Below are positions 17,826 to 27,551 of a stretch of DNA of 64,000 bases, piece after piece. The DNA is from Pseudomonas sp. Lineage in GTDB: Bacteria > Pseudomonadota > Gammaproteobacteria > Pseudomonadales > Pseudomonadaceae. A program made the translations under genes and the position numbers. The notes beneath the pieces were generated by a model. It saw nothing but the letters and a program-made list of their open reading frames with translations. It had not been told where the DNA came from and did no database searches. Numbering within the stretch: position 1 is the stretch's first letter; every line of letters begins with the position of its first letter. The stretch is from positions 124,001 through 188,000 of the forward strand of contig JAUYKV010000034.1 in assembly GCA_030699825.1 (NCBI GenBank), in the 5' to 3' direction.

Positions 17826-19778
17826 ATGTCGTCTGCCGCCCGCCTGTTTACCAACCTTGCCGTGAGCAAGAAGCTGTTCTGTGGTTTTGCCCTGGTGTTA
17901 TTGCTGACCATCGCCGTGACCGCTGGCGGCTTCATCGCGGTGCAGACCATCCTGCAAGGGCACAACCTGACCGGGCAATTGGCGGCCGTGAATATGGAGA
18001 TTCTCCAGGCGCGCCGACTGGAGCGTAATTTCGCCATCGAGCACAGCTCCGAGAGTGCCGAGCGAGTGCGCAAGAGCCTGACGGCAGTTACAGAGTTGCT
18101 GGTTCAGTTGGAACAGGGAGTCCCGAAGGCGCAAGCCAGGCATTATCAGACCATGCGCCAGGCGGTTGCCGACTATCTGAGCCAGTTCGACACCTATGTC
18201 GACTTGCAGCGCCAGGCGGGCGAGGCGCGCCAGGACATGGGCGATGCCGCGGTCGAGACGCGCGACCAGTTCGAGACGCTCGAACTGGCGATGTACGACG
18301 CCGTGCGCGAGTTGCGCCTGCAGGGTGACCGGCTGCGCGGCAGCGATCCCTTGACCCTGGCCGAAACGGCGTCCGGCATGAGCAAGCGCATGCTCGATCT
18401 GCGTGGCTATGAAAGTCTGTTCATCATCGATGGTTCGGCCGCGGCATTGGAGGAGTGGGCCTACATCAGCGAGGATCTGCAAAGTGTCGCCCGCAGCCTG
18501 ATGGTGTGGTTGAGCGATGAGCAGAAGGCCTCGATCGAAACGGCCCTGCAAGCGCTGACCACCTACCAGCGCTCCTTCGGCTATTACCGGCAGGTTCGCG
18601 AGCAGAGCCGAACCACAGAAAGCGCGATGATCGAGCGGGCGCGGGCGGTACTCAATCTGGCCGAAGCGGCGCAAGTCGGCGAAGAACAGCGTATGGCTGC
18701 CGCCAGTCGCCAAGCCGTGCTGCTGCTCGCGGCCATGGGCGTGGCGGCGGTGGTCTTCGGCTTGCTGGCCGCCTGGTTGATCACCCGCTCGATCGTTATC
18801 CCCCTGCGCCAGAGTGTGGCCATTGCCCAGCGCATTGCCCAAGGCGACCTCAGCCAGGACTTGCCGCTCGATCGCCGCGACGAGCTCGGCCAGTTGCAGG
18901 CGGCCATGCAGGGCATGACCAGCAGCCTGCGCACTCTGGTTGGGCGGATTGGCAGCGGCGTCAGCCAGATCGCTGCGGCGGCCGAGCAACTGTCGACGAT
19001 CACCGCGCAAACCAGTGCCGGGGTGCACAACCAGCGCCAGGAAACCGAACAGACGGCCACCGCCATGCACCAGATGGCCGCCACCGTGCAGGAAGTGGCA
19101 CAGAACGCCGAGCAGGCATCCATGGCGGCCCGCGAGGCCGACCGCGAGGCGCAGCAGGGCAATCAGGTGGTGCAGCAGGCGGTGAGCCAGATCGGTAGCC
19201 TGGCGCTGGAGGTCGAGCAGTCGGCCGCAACGATCCAGGCACTGAATCAGGAGAGTGTGCGCATCGGCGGCGTGCTGGAGGTGATCCGTGCGGTCGCCGA
19301 GCAGACCAACCTGCTGGCGCTCAATGCGGCCATCGAGGCCGCCCGGGCCGGAGACCAGGGTCGCGGCTTCGCCGTGGTCGCCGACGAGGTGCGGGCGCTG
19401 GCGCGGCGCACTCACGACTCGACGGAAGAAATCGAAGGCCTGATCAGCAGCCTGCAGCGTATGGCGGCCGGGGCGGTGGAGCAGATGGAAAGCAGTCGTA
19501 CCCTGACCCAGGGCACCGTCAGCCTGGCCGATCAGGCGGGCGCTGCCCTGGGCCGCATCACCCAGGCGGTGAGTACCATCGAACAGATGAACCAGCAGAT
19601 CGCCGCGGCCGCCGAAGAGCAGAGCGCCGTGGCGGATTCCATCAGCGAAAGCATCACCCGGGTGCGCGATATCGGCGAGCAGAGCGCCAGTGCCAGCGAG
19701 CAAACCGCCGCCTCCAGCGCCGAGCTGGCGCGCCTGGGTGTCGAGTTGCAGGGCCTGGTCGCGCAGTTCCGTACCTGA
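17826..19778 (+). CDS. Methyl-accepting chemotaxis protein with large helical sensor domain
   Basis: 650 residues from the ATG at 17826 (GGAG 8 bp upstream). Transmembrane helix 1 is at about 17-37 and helix 2 at about 297-322. The ~255-residue periplasmic part between them is entirely helical, the size and layout of a HBM (helical bimodular) sensor like McpS, which binds organic acids; the ligand is not readable. A HAMP linker and the MCP signalling domain follow, with the invariant tip [19 protein letters not shown]. It controls CheA activity. An AANAANAA motif before the start suggests Hfq/Crc control. Confidence 0.92.
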   Translation: MSSAARLFTNLAVSKKLFCGFALVLLLTIAVTAGGFIAVQTILQGHNLTGQLAAVNMEILQARRLERNFAIEHSSESAERVRKSLTAVTELLVQLEQGVPKAQARHYQTMRQAVADYLSQFDTYVDLQRQAGEARQDMGDAAVETRDQFETLELAMYDAVRELRLQGDRLRGSDPLTLAETASGMSKRMLDLRGYESLFIIDGSAAALEEWAYISEDLQSVARSLMVWLSDEQKASIETALQALTTYQRSFGYYRQVREQSRTTESAMIERARAVLNLAEAAQVGEEQRMAAASRQAVLLLAAMGVAAVVFGLLAAWLITRSIVIPLRQSVAIAQRIAQGDLSQDLPLDRRDELGQLQAAMQGMTSSLRTLVGRIGSGVSQIAAAAEQLSTITAQTSAGVHNQRQETEQTATAMHQMAATVQEVAQNAEQASMAAREADREAQQGNQVVQQAVSQIGSLALEVEQSAATIQALNQESVRIGGVLEVIRAVAEQTNLLALNAAIEAARAGDQGRGFAVVADEVRALARRTHDSTEEIEGLISSLQRMAAGAVEQMESSRTLTQGTVSLADQAGAALGRITQAVSTIEQMNQQIAAAAEEQSAVADSISESITRVRDIGEQSASASEQTAASSAELARLGVELQGLVAQFRT

Positions 19779-19785
19779 GGGGCTG

Positions 19786-19838
19786 GCGCGATCCGGGGTG
19801 GCAGTCCCCCGGATTGCGCTGCGCTTATCCGGGCTACG
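19786..19838. repeat. REP-like palindrome, family A
   Basis: GATCCGGGGTGG...CCCCGGATTGCGC followed by GCTTATCCGGGCTAC; one of five related copies in the window. Confidence 0.65.
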
Positions 19839-19908
19839 AGCGCCGGAGCCGGCTGGATGTCGCAGGCCTGGCATGCGATATAGGCGCCCTGGGTGCAGCC
19901 GCAGAGCC

Positions 19909-19940
19909 GTAGCCTGGATGAGCCCCGGCGTAATCCGGGG
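19909..19940. repeat. REP-like half element, family A
   Basis: GTAGCCTGGATGAGC followed by GGCGTAATCCGGGG, matching the left half of the copy at 8507-8577. Confidence 0.65.
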
Positions 19941-19980
19941 CGGTCGCCAACCGAGTCTGGCTCCGTTCTGCTACACGCCG

Positions 19981-21069
19981 TCAGCACTCATGGTGCTCCG
20001 CCTCGCAGGCCTGCCGGGCGGCGCTGAGCAGGGGCTTGCCCAGTTCGCTGGCCCAGGCCGCCAGGGGCACCTGCAGATCCGGCTGCCAGATGCGCTGCCA
20101 CAGCACCTGCAAGCGCTGCAGGTCGGTCAGCTCTGACGGCCAGCGATCGATCTGCTGATGAATTTGCCATTCACCGTTGTGTTTGCGGGCAAAGTCGAAG
20201 CGGAACGGGTGCACGCCGGTCATGCCCAGGCGTATGTCGGTGACCACCAGGTGCTCGCCGATCTGGTCGTAGCGCAGCAACCCATCGGTGAACCAGGCCA
20301 GGCGCTGGTGCGCAGCCGAGTCCGCGAGTACCGCGGCCAGCGCAGTGCCACGCGGCAGGCGGATGAGCTGCGGTGGTTGCGGGTCGAACCAGCCGACCAG
20401 GGCCTCGTGGTAATCCTCGCCATCGAGCACTATCACGCGCCAGAGCAGGCTGTTGAGGGGCGTCGGGGTGCTGAACAGCGCTTCGGCCTGGATGCCCTGG
20501 CGAGCCAGTTGCGCCTCGACATGTTGTTCGGCCATGGATTTGCCGGCCAGGGTCGAGCCCAGATACAGGGTCGACAGGGCCAGGGCGACTAGCGGCGCCT
20601 TGGCCATTTTGTCGCGCAGGCCGAAGGCCAGCCCCAGCAGCACGGCAATTATCAGCGGCGCGGTGTAGAGCGGGTCGATGATGAAGATGCTCGACCAGGC
20701 CGTGGGCGTCGGCGTCAGCGGCCAGAACAGCTGAGTGCCGTAGCTGGTGAAGCTGTCCAGCAACGGATGGGTCAGCAGCACCAGGGCCAGGGTGACGAAC
20801 AGGCGTTGCGTCGAGTAGCCCGGATGCGGGCGCAGGCGTCGGACCAGCCAGGTCAGTAGCAGCGCCACGCCGAACAGGACGAATAGCGAGTGACTGAAGC
20901 CGCGGTGGTAGGTCATCTCGGCCACGGCGTCGCCGTAATCGAGGATCACATCCATGTCGGGGAGGGTGCCGAGCATGGCGCCGTACAGCAGCGCCTTGCG
21001 GCCCTGCCAGCGGCCGAGCAGTGCCCCCTGGATGCTGGCGCCGAGCATTACCTGGGTGATGGAATCCAT
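19981..21069 (-). CDS. YdjM-like membrane-bound metal-dependent hydrolase family protein
   Basis: 362 residues. The N-terminus shows the family pattern: MDSITQ, ALLYGAMLGTLPDMD and YHRGFSHSL with conserved Asp and His that could bind metal. Four or so hydrophobic helices follow (ALLLTWLVRRL, LFVTLALVLLTHPLLDSF, IAVLLGLAFGLR). The C-terminal ~170 residues look soluble. E. coli YdjM is LexA-regulated, but I see no clear LexA box here. Biochemical activity is unproven for the family. Confidence 0.82.
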   Translation of the reverse strand: MDSITQVMLGASIQGALLGRWQGRKALLYGAMLGTLPDMDVILDYGDAVAEMTYHRGFSHSLFVLFGVALLLTWLVRRLRPHPGYSTQRLFVTLALVLLTHPLLDSFTSYGTQLFWPLTPTPTAWSSIFIIDPLYTAPLIIAVLLGLAFGLRDKMAKAPLVALALSTLYLGSTLAGKSMAEQHVEAQLARQGIQAEALFSTPTPLNSLLWRVIVLDGEDYHEALVGWFDPQPPQLIRLPRGTALAAVLADSAAHQRLAWFTDGLLRYDQIGEHLVVTDIRLGMTGVHPFRFDFARKHNGEWQIHQQIDRWPSELTDLQRLQVLWQRIWQPDLQVPLAAWASELGKPLLSAARQACEAEHHEC

Positions 21070-21179
21070 CGCTTGATCGTCCGCCTTGTCGAGACGCTCA
21101 GGTTACATCGACAGGCGTTGCCGCTGTTGCCCGGAAATCCCAGGCAACGATTTTGCCTTACCTGGGCAGTGCCTTGCGC

Positions 21180-23084
21180 TTATTGCACCTGCAGGCGTTT
21201 TTTCAGCATGGAGCGGGCGAGAAAGTCAGCATGCCAGGTGATCAATGCCGGCACGGGCATGGGTCTGCCGTACCAATAGCCTTGGGCATGATCGCAGCCG
21301 AGGTCGATGACTTGCTGGGCATCGTTTTCATCCTCGATGCCTTCGCAGGTCACCGTGAACCTGAAGGTATGGCAAAGCTCGACGATACTGCGCACCACGC
21401 GCTGCAGTTGTTGGTCGTGGCTAATGCCCTGAATGAACGACTTGTCGATTTTTATCCGTTGTACGCGCAGTTCGCGCAGGTAGGACAGCGACGAGTAGCC
21501 GGTGCCGAAGTCATCCAGTGCCACCGCGACACCTTGCTCATTGAGCTTGCGCAGGATGCTGCGGCCGTCATTGAAGTTGGCCACGGCAATCGACTCGGTC
21601 ATCTCCAGAACCAGTTGGTTGGCGCGGATCGGCGCCTCGCCAAGCCATTGCTCGATCTGCTCGGGCAGGCTGGCGGTAAATTGTGCCGGGGAGAGATTCA
21701 CCGAAAAGTACAGTGTCTCGCGCAGGCCCTGGGGCAGGCGCAGCAGGTCCTGCTTGAGCCGCTGCAGAATCCACTCACCGAGTTTTTGCCCCAGCTGATT
21801 GTTCTCCGCCAACTCCACCACTTCCAGCGGCGAGATATAGCCCAGTGTCGGGTGGTGCCAGCGCAGCAGGGCTTCAGCCCCGATGCGGGTGTCGACCAGG
21901 CCGACAATCGGTTGGTAGCAGAGGCTCAGGCCCGATGGGCCGCTTTGCGCCATCGCCCGCTTGAGGTCGTCGAGCAGGTTCTGGCTGCGCAGGTAACGGT
22001 TGCTGATCTCTTCATTGAAGACTCCCACGCCCTTGTGCTTGCCCGCGCGCAGTTCACGCGCGGCCAGGGTGGCGAAATAGTACAGCTTCTGCAGGCTGAA
22101 GCTGTGGTTGGGGTTGAAGCTCAGGCCGATGCGCGCCCCCACCTGAAACAGGTGCTTGTCGCTCTGGAAGTCGAAGCTCAAGGCGAAGGCAAGGCTGTTC
22201 AGGGCGCTGATCACCAGCTCTTCGGGAAAGCCATGGGGAAAGGTTATGACGAACTCGTCACCGGCCACCCGGGCAATGAAGCTGCCTTGCGGTTTCAGCT
22301 GGTTGAGGATTTCACCGATGCGCTGCAGCAGGCGATCGCCGGCCTCGTGGCTGATGCATTCATTGACCGCGCGAAAATTGCTCAGCTCGATTACCGCCAG
22401 GGCGCAGCAGCTGGCAGCCCTGGGATCGTTCTGCAGGGCCTGGAAGCTGTTGCGGTTGGGCAGGTTGGTCAAGGCGTCATTGCGGCCCATCAGGCGATTC
22501 TGTCGTGCCTCCAGATAAAACATCAGAATCAGTCCGCCGCCACAAAACAGCAGGCCGAGCAAGAGCAAGTGGCCGAGGCGCTGGTTATGGTGAATTTCGT
22601 CGATAATCCGCGCCGCTTCCGGGCCGGTAAAGTTGTTGATGATCACTTGCCGGATAGGCTTCAGATACAGGTTGTAGCGTTCGATGGCCTGCTCGATCGG
22701 TGCGCCAGGTTGCAGGTCGGGGCTGAAGAGCAGTGCTTCATCGTCGCGCAGTTGACTGAACAGCTGGGCAACCATCTCGCCGGCATTGAAGCGTTGGCGG
22801 ATGGCGCTGTTTTCCTGGCCGGTGAGAAAGGTTTCGAGGCGGCTCCAGAGCAGGTCGTAATCGAGGTGCAACTGTTCCCGGGAGGTGCCTCCAGCCTGGA
22901 ACAGTTGCAACGTGTTGACGAAACGCAGGTATTCGAATTCCAGCTGAGCGAGCGACCAGGCGGAAAGCTGGATGCGCGCCGAGGTGATTTGCGCATTGCG
23001 CTGGTTGTAGACCAGCGAAGTCGCGATGCCAACGGCGAATCCCAGGGTGATCAGCAGTAGAAACAGGTAGCGCAAGCGACGCAT
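21180..23084 (-). CDS. Membrane GGDEF-EAL protein
   Basis: 634 residues. Two transmembrane helices (about 5-25 and 172-190) flank a periplasmic sensor region of ~145 residues. The GGDEF domain carries AGDEF at about residue 273 instead of GGDEF. The EAL domain looks complete: EALLRW near 403, EMTES, DDFGTGYSSL, KIDKSF and EGIE. It could therefore degrade c-di-GMP, while synthase activity is less certain. The gene for a secreted protein lies 6 bp upstream on the same strand and probably encodes its periplasmic partner. Confidence 0.9.
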   Translation of the reverse strand: MRRLRYLFLLLITLGFAVGIATSLVYNQRNAQITSARIQLSAWSLAQLEFEYLRFVNTLQLFQAGGTSREQLHLDYDLLWSRLETFLTGQENSAIRQRFNAGEMVAQLFSQLRDDEALLFSPDLQPGAPIEQAIERYNLYLKPIRQVIINNFTGPEAARIIDEIHHNQRLGHLLLLGLLFCGGGLILMFYLEARQNRLMGRNDALTNLPNRNSFQALQNDPRAASCCALAVIELSNFRAVNECISHEAGDRLLQRIGEILNQLKPQGSFIARVAGDEFVITFPHGFPEELVISALNSLAFALSFDFQSDKHLFQVGARIGLSFNPNHSFSLQKLYYFATLAARELRAGKHKGVGVFNEEISNRYLRSQNLLDDLKRAMAQSGPSGLSLCYQPIVGLVDTRIGAEALLRWHHPTLGYISPLEVVELAENNQLGQKLGEWILQRLKQDLLRLPQGLRETLYFSVNLSPAQFTASLPEQIEQWLGEAPIRANQLVLEMTESIAVANFNDGRSILRKLNEQGVAVALDDFGTGYSSLSYLRELRVQRIKIDKSFIQGISHDQQLQRVVRSIVELCHTFRFTVTCEGIEDENDAQQVIDLGCDHAQGYWYGRPMPVPALITWHADFLARSMLKKRLQVQ

Positions 23085-23090
23085 TGGCGC

Positions 23091-23609
23091 CTACCGGCCA
23101 ATGTTCAACGATTTGAGCTGCCAGACCATCGCGTGGTGATGCTCCTCCTTGCGCAGTTCGGGGAAGTCGCTCAACGGGTAGATGATCCAGATGGGGCCCT
23201 TGTCGCGCACCCGCATGACCTTGCCGTTCTTGCGGGTTGCCAGGATCACCGGGTACTGGCGCGCGGCCGGCAGGTTCAACAGCATGCTGTAGTCGTTGAG
23301 GGCGGTGGCGTCGATGCGCTGGCCCTGGGCCTTGAGCTCGTCGAGCAGCACGCTGAGCCTGACGCCCCGATAGTTGTCCTCCTGGTCGGTCCAGGGCGTC
23401 AGGGTTTTCACCTCCATCTGGGGCAGGGCATCGAGGCGCTGCAAGTCGAACAAGGCCTGGCCCTGCGGGCAGCAGCCCAGCTCGCCGGTGACCGTCAGGA
23501 TCAGCGGGTTTGCCGGAAGCGCCTGCCAGTCATCTGCGGCATTCACGGCAGGGCTTGCCAGGCAGATGGGCAATAGCAACGGGATGAGGCGCTTGAGCAG
23601 TGATGGCAT
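23091..23609 (-). CDS. Secreted molybdopterin-oxidoreductase-like protein, c-di-GMP gene partner
   Basis: 172 residues with a signal peptide (MPSLLKRLIPLLLPICLASP, cut near VNA). The mature part resembles the small sulfite-oxidase-type fold of COG3915: ILTVTGELG, DLQRLDALPQ, YRGVRLSVLLDEL, DYSMLLNLP, GPIWIIYPLSDFPEL. Proteins of this group are often encoded beside diguanylate cyclases or phosphodiesterases, as here. Catalysis is doubtful: the GCCPQG segment is unlike the usual loop and no cofactor ligand is obvious. It may instead pass a periplasmic signal to the GGDEF-EAL protein. Confidence 0.72.
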   Translation of the reverse strand: MPSLLKRLIPLLLPICLASPAVNAADDWQALPANPLILTVTGELGCCPQGQALFDLQRLDALPQMEVKTLTPWTDQEDNYRGVRLSVLLDELKAQGQRIDATALNDYSMLLNLPAARQYPVILATRKNGKVMRVRDKGPIWIIYPLSDFPELRKEEHHHAMVWQLKSLNIGR

Positions 23610-23936
23610 GGTGAGAGCCCGCTATCTGGTGGTGCATGAGGCCGATGGATGCCAGCATGTCCGGAGTTGTCGAGGTGCTGCTGATTGGCTATTTGTGCAA
23701 GCTGCTGTGCTCGCATCTATACGCTTTCAGACAGATGGCAGTATGCCATGACTTGCGCAGAGTGCCTCCGGTTTCGGGTGCTTTGCTTTGCCCTGTTACG
23801 GGCGAACTACAGCGATTGCCTCGGTCGCCGCCGGAGCGACTGCTAGCCTGTGGAACTGAAGAATCGCGCTTGCCGCGACCTCTTCCAGGCGCACTTGGGT
23901 ATATCCTGACGGCCCTTTGTGCCGAAGTCCTTTGCC
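23610..23936. other. 327-bp intergenic region before arfB
   Basis: Divergent control region between the secreted-protein gene and arfB. I see no gene, repeat or confident promoter in it. Confidence 0.5.
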
Positions 23937-24350
23937 ATGCTGGTTATTTCCAACAGCGTTCACCTGCCCGACGCTGAAATCGAGTTGACCGCCATCCGTG
24001 CGCAAGGCGCCGGTGGGCAGAACGTCAACAAGGTTTCCAGCGCCGTGCACCTGCGTTTCGACAGCCAGGCCTCGTCCCTGCCGGCGTTCTACAAGGAGCG
24101 CCTGCTGGCGCTGCGCGACAGCCGCATCACCGCCGAGGGCGTGGTGATCATCAAGGCCCAGCAATACCGTACCCAGGAACAGAACCGCACCGATGCCCTG
24201 GAGCGGCTGGCCGAGTTGATCCGCAATGCCGGCAAGACCGAAAAGGCCCGGCGCCCGACCAAGCCGACCCTGGGCTCGAAGAAACGCCGCCTGGAAGGCA
24301 AGACCAAGCGCGGGACGATCAAGGCGGGGCGCGGCAAGGTGGATTTTTAA
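23937..24350 (+). CDS. arfB: Alternative ribosome-rescue factor ArfB
   Basis: 137 residues from the ATG at 23937. The catalytic release-factor motif GGQ lies in AQGAGGQNVNKVSSAVH, and a basic C-terminal tail (PTLGSKKRRLEGKTKRG) that enters the empty mRNA channel is complete. ArfB hydrolyses peptidyl-tRNA on ribosomes stalled at mRNA ends. It converges with the chemoreceptor gene 7 bp downstream. A decayed second copy is found at 26394-26789. Confidence 0.95.
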   Translation: MLVISNSVHLPDAEIELTAIRAQGAGGQNVNKVSSAVHLRFDSQASSLPAFYKERLLALRDSRITAEGVVIIKAQQYRTQEQNRTDALERLAELIRNAGKTEKARRPTKPTLGSKKRRLEGKTKRGTIKAGRGKVDF

Positions 24351-24357
24351 CGGCCCG

Positions 24358-25995
24358 TTAAAGCTTGAAGAAACTGACCTTGTCGCTCAAACGATTGGCC
24401 AGGGTCGCCAACTCGCGGCTGGAGGAGGCCACTTGGGCGGAGCCGGTCGAGGTTTCCAGGGTGGCGTTGTGGATGCGGCTAATGTTCTGGTTGACCTCCT
24501 CGGCCACCGCGCTTTGTTCTTCCGCGGCGCTAGCGATCTGTGCGTTCATGTCGTTGATCGCGGTCACTTCAGTGCGAATTTTGGTCAGCGCGCTTTCCGC
24601 CAAGCCTGTCTGCTCCACGGTCTGCTGGGCCAGTTGGCGGCTGCTGCGCATCACTTCGGCGGCTTTGCTGGCGCCTTCTTGCAGCTTGCCGATCATGCCG
24701 CGGATTTCCCGGGTGGAGTCCTGAGTGCGGGTGGCCAAGGAACGAACCTCGTCGGCCACCACGGCGAATCCTCGGCCATGCTCGCCGGCCCGCGCCGCTT
24801 CGATGGCGGCATTAAGCGCGAGCAAGTTGGTCTGCTCGGCAATGGAGGTGATTACCTCGATGATCTTCTCGATGTTCTCGCTGTCGCTGGACACCTGCTG
24901 CACGCTTTCGGCAGCGCTTTCCAGAATCTTCGCCAGGTTCTGGATGGCTCCGGCGGTTTCGCTGACCATGCGGTTGCCGGTCGCCACTTCGTTGTCTGCG
25001 GTGCGCGTTGCGGAGGCGGCGCTTGCGGCGTAACCGGCCACCTCATTGACGGTGGCAACCATCTGGTTGATCGCCGTGGCCATTTGCTCGGCTTCGCTCG
25101 ATTGCAGGCGGATCTGCTGATTGTTGCTGTCCGATGTGGTCAGCAGCTGCTCGGACGAAAGGCTCAGCTCGCCGGCCGCACTGCGCACCTGGGCGATAGT
25201 GTCGGTGAGGCGCCCGAGCATGTTATGCAAAGCGCCCATGACGCTATGCGGGTAGCGGGTATCGATACGCTGGCTCAGTTCGCCGGCGGCAAGTCGCTGG
25301 ATGGCCTGGGCCACCTCATAAGGCTCGGCGCCCAAGGTCGATTTAAGCTTGCGGATGATCAGCAGCGACACGCCGATGCTGAGGGCGATAGCCACCGCGG
25401 TAACCAGCAGGATCAGCAGGCGAAAGCCGGCTGCTGCTTCGCGCACCGCGCCGATATCCTGGCTGATGACTTTTTCTTCATGGTCGATGAAGGCGTTGAT
25501 GCGCTTGAGCCATTCACGGTAAGCCGGTGACACCTCACTCAGCAACAAAGCTTGAGTGCCCGGGATATCGCCGGCCTGACGCTGGCCAATCAGCCTGTCG
25601 GTCAGGGTCAGGGTGCTGCGCTCGATATCCTTGATGTCGTTCAACAGCTTCTGCTCGGTCGGTGTCGGGTCTCCCTCTGCGAACAGGCGGTCCATCGGTT
25701 GGGCGGATTGTTGGTAATAGGCGTGAAGGCGGGCGATCTCGTCAAGATGGCGCCTCAGTTCCTGGTCATTGTTCACCAGTACCGCGTCGCGGATGGAAAT
25801 GGCGCGATCATGCACGCTGCCGCGGAAGTTGATGGCATGGCGCTGTCGCACAGAGGCCCCTTCGCTAATGGACGTCAGCGTGCTGTCGATAAAGCCGACC
25901 CGCTGCATACCGATCAGGGTGATCAGAACCATCAGCGACAGAATCAGGCCGAACCCCAGGCCCAGACGCTGGGCGATGCTCAGTTGTGCTTGCAT
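24358..25995 (-). CDS. Methyl-accepting chemotaxis protein with 4HB-type sensor
   Basis: 545 residues. Transmembrane helix 1 (about 10-32) and helix 2 (about 190-215) enclose a ~155-residue helical periplasmic domain of the four-helix-bundle (4HB_MCP) size. HAMP follows, then the signalling domain with [25 protein letters not shown] lies 8 bp before the ATG at 25995. The ligand cannot be inferred. No C-terminal CheR/CheB tethering pentapeptide is present. Confidence 0.92.
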   Translation of the reverse strand: MQAQLSIAQRLGLGFGLILSLMVLITLIGMQRVGFIDSTLTSISEGASVRQRHAINFRGSVHDRAISIRDAVLVNNDQELRRHLDEIARLHAYYQQSAQPMDRLFAEGDPTPTEQKLLNDIKDIERSTLTLTDRLIGQRQAGDIPGTQALLLSEVSPAYREWLKRINAFIDHEEKVISQDIGAVREAAAGFRLLILLVTAVAIALSIGVSLLIIRKLKSTLGAEPYEVAQAIQRLAAGELSQRIDTRYPHSVMGALHNMLGRLTDTIAQVRSAAGELSLSSEQLLTTSDSNNQQIRLQSSEAEQMATAINQMVATVNEVAGYAASAASATRTADNEVATGNRMVSETAGAIQNLAKILESAAESVQQVSSDSENIEKIIEVITSIAEQTNLLALNAAIEAARAGEHGRGFAVVADEVRSLATRTQDSTREIRGMIGKLQEGASKAAEVMRSSRQLAQQTVEQTGLAESALTKIRTEVTAINDMNAQIASAAEEQSAVAEEVNQNISRIHNATLETSTGSAQVASSSRELATLANRLSDKVSFFKL

Positions 25996-26393
25996 TGAAG
26001 CGCTCCTTCTTGCCCCGCGGGCGGTGGCAGGCGGGTGTGACTGGTTTAAAGGGGGTTAGGCGCTGGTGATCTTTTCAGTCCATTCAACTAGTCGATCTCG
26101 CCGCCTAGGGTCCGGATGCTGCATTGCTGTTATTACCAGAGCGGGCTATGACTGATCGCAGCGCCTTGTCTCAGAGTCCCATGCTTGCAAATTAGAGGTA
26201 ACTCTCTAACCAAGCAGGCGAGCGGTTTTCCGTTGCAGAACTTATACAGTAATATATTTGTGTACAGTTATTAATGATTTCAATGAGCCGTCAGGCAATT
26301 GCTAATAAGGCTCTGGCTCGGGGGCTGTCCGGGTTGTGCAATAACGTACTGACGCAGTGGCGGTTGCATTTATCCACTCAACTTGGCCGAGAC
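25996..26393. other. 398-bp intergenic region with an AT-rich patch
   Basis: No gene supported. The stretch 26180-26290 is clearly more AT-rich than its surroundings and includes the dyad TTAGAG-GTAACT-CTCTAA (26192-26209). An open frame from 26274 runs into the arfB pseudogene but its first part resembles nothing I know. Confidence 0.5.
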
Positions 26394-26789
26394 ATGCTGC
26401 GTGCGGGCTATTTCCGGTGGCGTCCGCCCCATAACGAAATCGAGTTGACCGCCATGCGTGCTCAAGGCACGGGCGGGCAGAACGTCTACAGGGTTTCCAG
26501 CGCCATGCATCTGCAGTTCGACAGCCAGGCCTGGTCCATGCCGCCGTTGTACAAGGAGCGTTTGCTGACGCTGTGAGAAAACCGCATCACCGCCGACGGT
26601 GTAAATGGCCATCACCGCACTCAGGAACGCAGCCGCGCCGGCGCCCTTGAGCGTTTGGCCGAGTTGATCCGCAACGCCGGCAAAACCGAAAAAGCCCGGC
26701 GCTCGAGCAAGCCGACCCTGGGCTCGAAAAAGCTCTGAATCGGAAAGCAAGAACAAGGGTGGGGCGGGTAGGGACAGGTGGAGATTTAG
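26394..26789 (+). pseudogene. Decayed second copy of arfB
   Basis: The DNA aligns along its length with arfB at 23937-24350, from the ATG (ATGCTG...TATTTCC) to the region after the stop (TTTAGTGGCCCGG versus TTTTTAACGGCCCG). The GGQ motif survives (AQGTGGQNVYRVSSAMH) and so does ALERLAELIRNAGKTEKAR. An in-frame TGA at 26574-26576 follows KERLLTL, a short deletion removes the VVIIKAQQY part, and a second stop follows TLGSKKL. It cannot make a full ArfB. Confidence 0.88.
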
Positions 26790-26846
26790 TGGCCCGGCGA
26801 TCCGCGGTCGATGGTTGGGCTGGCACCCCCGGGCATAGCGCACCGC

Positions 26847-27488
26847 TTAGACCACGGCCTTGGCCTCGGCTTCCTCGGCCAGCTCCTGGCGTGCATGGCG
26901 CATCACCTGATAGGACGCAGTGACCGCCAGGCCGGCCATGAGGCTGGCCACCAGCAGGTCCGGCCAGGCGCTGCCAGTACCGAGCACGCCGAGGGCGGCG
27001 AACAGCACGGCGATATTGCCGAGGGCGTCGTTGCGCGAGCACAGCCAGACGCTGCGCATATTGCTGTCGCCCTCGCGGTAGGCGTAGAGCAGGGCGGCCA
27101 CGCCGACGTTGGCCAGCAGGGCCAGGCTGCCGACCAGTCCCATGGTCGGCGCGTCCGGCACCTGGCCGCTGAGCAGGTGCCAGATCGCCGCGATCAACAC
27201 GCCGACGCCGAATACCAGCATGCACAGGGCTTTGAACAGCGAGGCTCTGGCGCGCAGGGTCAGGCTCATGCCCAGGACCGCCAGGCTGATGCCGTAGTTG
27301 GCGGCATCGCCGAGAAAGTCCAGCGAATCCGCGAGCAGCGACACCGAATCGGCGCGTATGCCGGCAATGATTTCCACGCCGAACATGCCCAGGTTGACCA
27401 CCAGGGCCAGCCACAGGATTTTGCGGTAGCGTTTGCTGGTACGGGTGGTTGCACAGCTGGATGCGGCGTTGCAGCAATTGGCGCCCAT
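26847..27488 (-). CDS. Cation diffusion facilitator, short form
   Basis: 213 residues. A Cys-rich N-terminus (MGANCCNAASSC) precedes about six transmembrane helices. The CDF metal site is seen in SVSLLADSLDFLGD (first Asp pair) and in SRNDALGNI (second pair). The cytoplasmic C-terminal domain is missing, as in a known short subgroup. It should export a divalent metal from the cytosol in exchange for protons. A divergent MerR-family gene and a MerR-type promoter with a 19-bp spacer in front of it indicate metal-induced expression. Confidence 0.9.
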   Translation of the reverse strand: MGANCCNAASSCATTRTSKRYRKILWLALVVNLGMFGVEIIAGIRADSVSLLADSLDFLGDAANYGISLAVLGMSLTLRARASLFKALCMLVFGVGVLIAAIWHLLSGQVPDAPTMGLVGSLALLANVGVAALLYAYREGDSNMRSVWLCSRNDALGNIAVLFAALGVLGTGSAWPDLLVASLMAGLAVTASYQVMRHARQELAEEAEAKAVV

Positions 27489-27517
27489 TAGGCTTCTCCT
27501 GGAAGGGTATGGGCGCT

Positions 27518-27548
27518 ACGCTAAACCCCGTAGCCACTACGGAGTCAA
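27518..27548 (-). promoter_or_regulatory. MerR-type promoter and operator of the cation exporter gene
   Basis: On the minus strand TTGACT (27548-27543) and TAGCGT (27523-27518) are separated by 19 bp. That is the overlong spacer typical of MerR-activated promoters. The spacer holds a perfect dyad CCGTAG-TGG-CTACGG (27528-27542). Confidence 0.85.
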
Positions 27549-27551
27549 GCT

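Noticed and set aside
17898..19874. Minus-strand 658-codon frame
   Set aside because: Shadow of the chemoreceptor gene; composition is Arg/His/Gly-rich and no family is recognisable.
21153..23060. Plus-strand 635-codon frame
   Set aside because: Antisense to the GGDEF-EAL gene, which has complete catalytic motifs.
26240..26270. ACAG-rich AT stretch considered as a LexA box
   Set aside because: The spacing does not fit CTGT-N8-ACAG and no SOS gene is adjacent.
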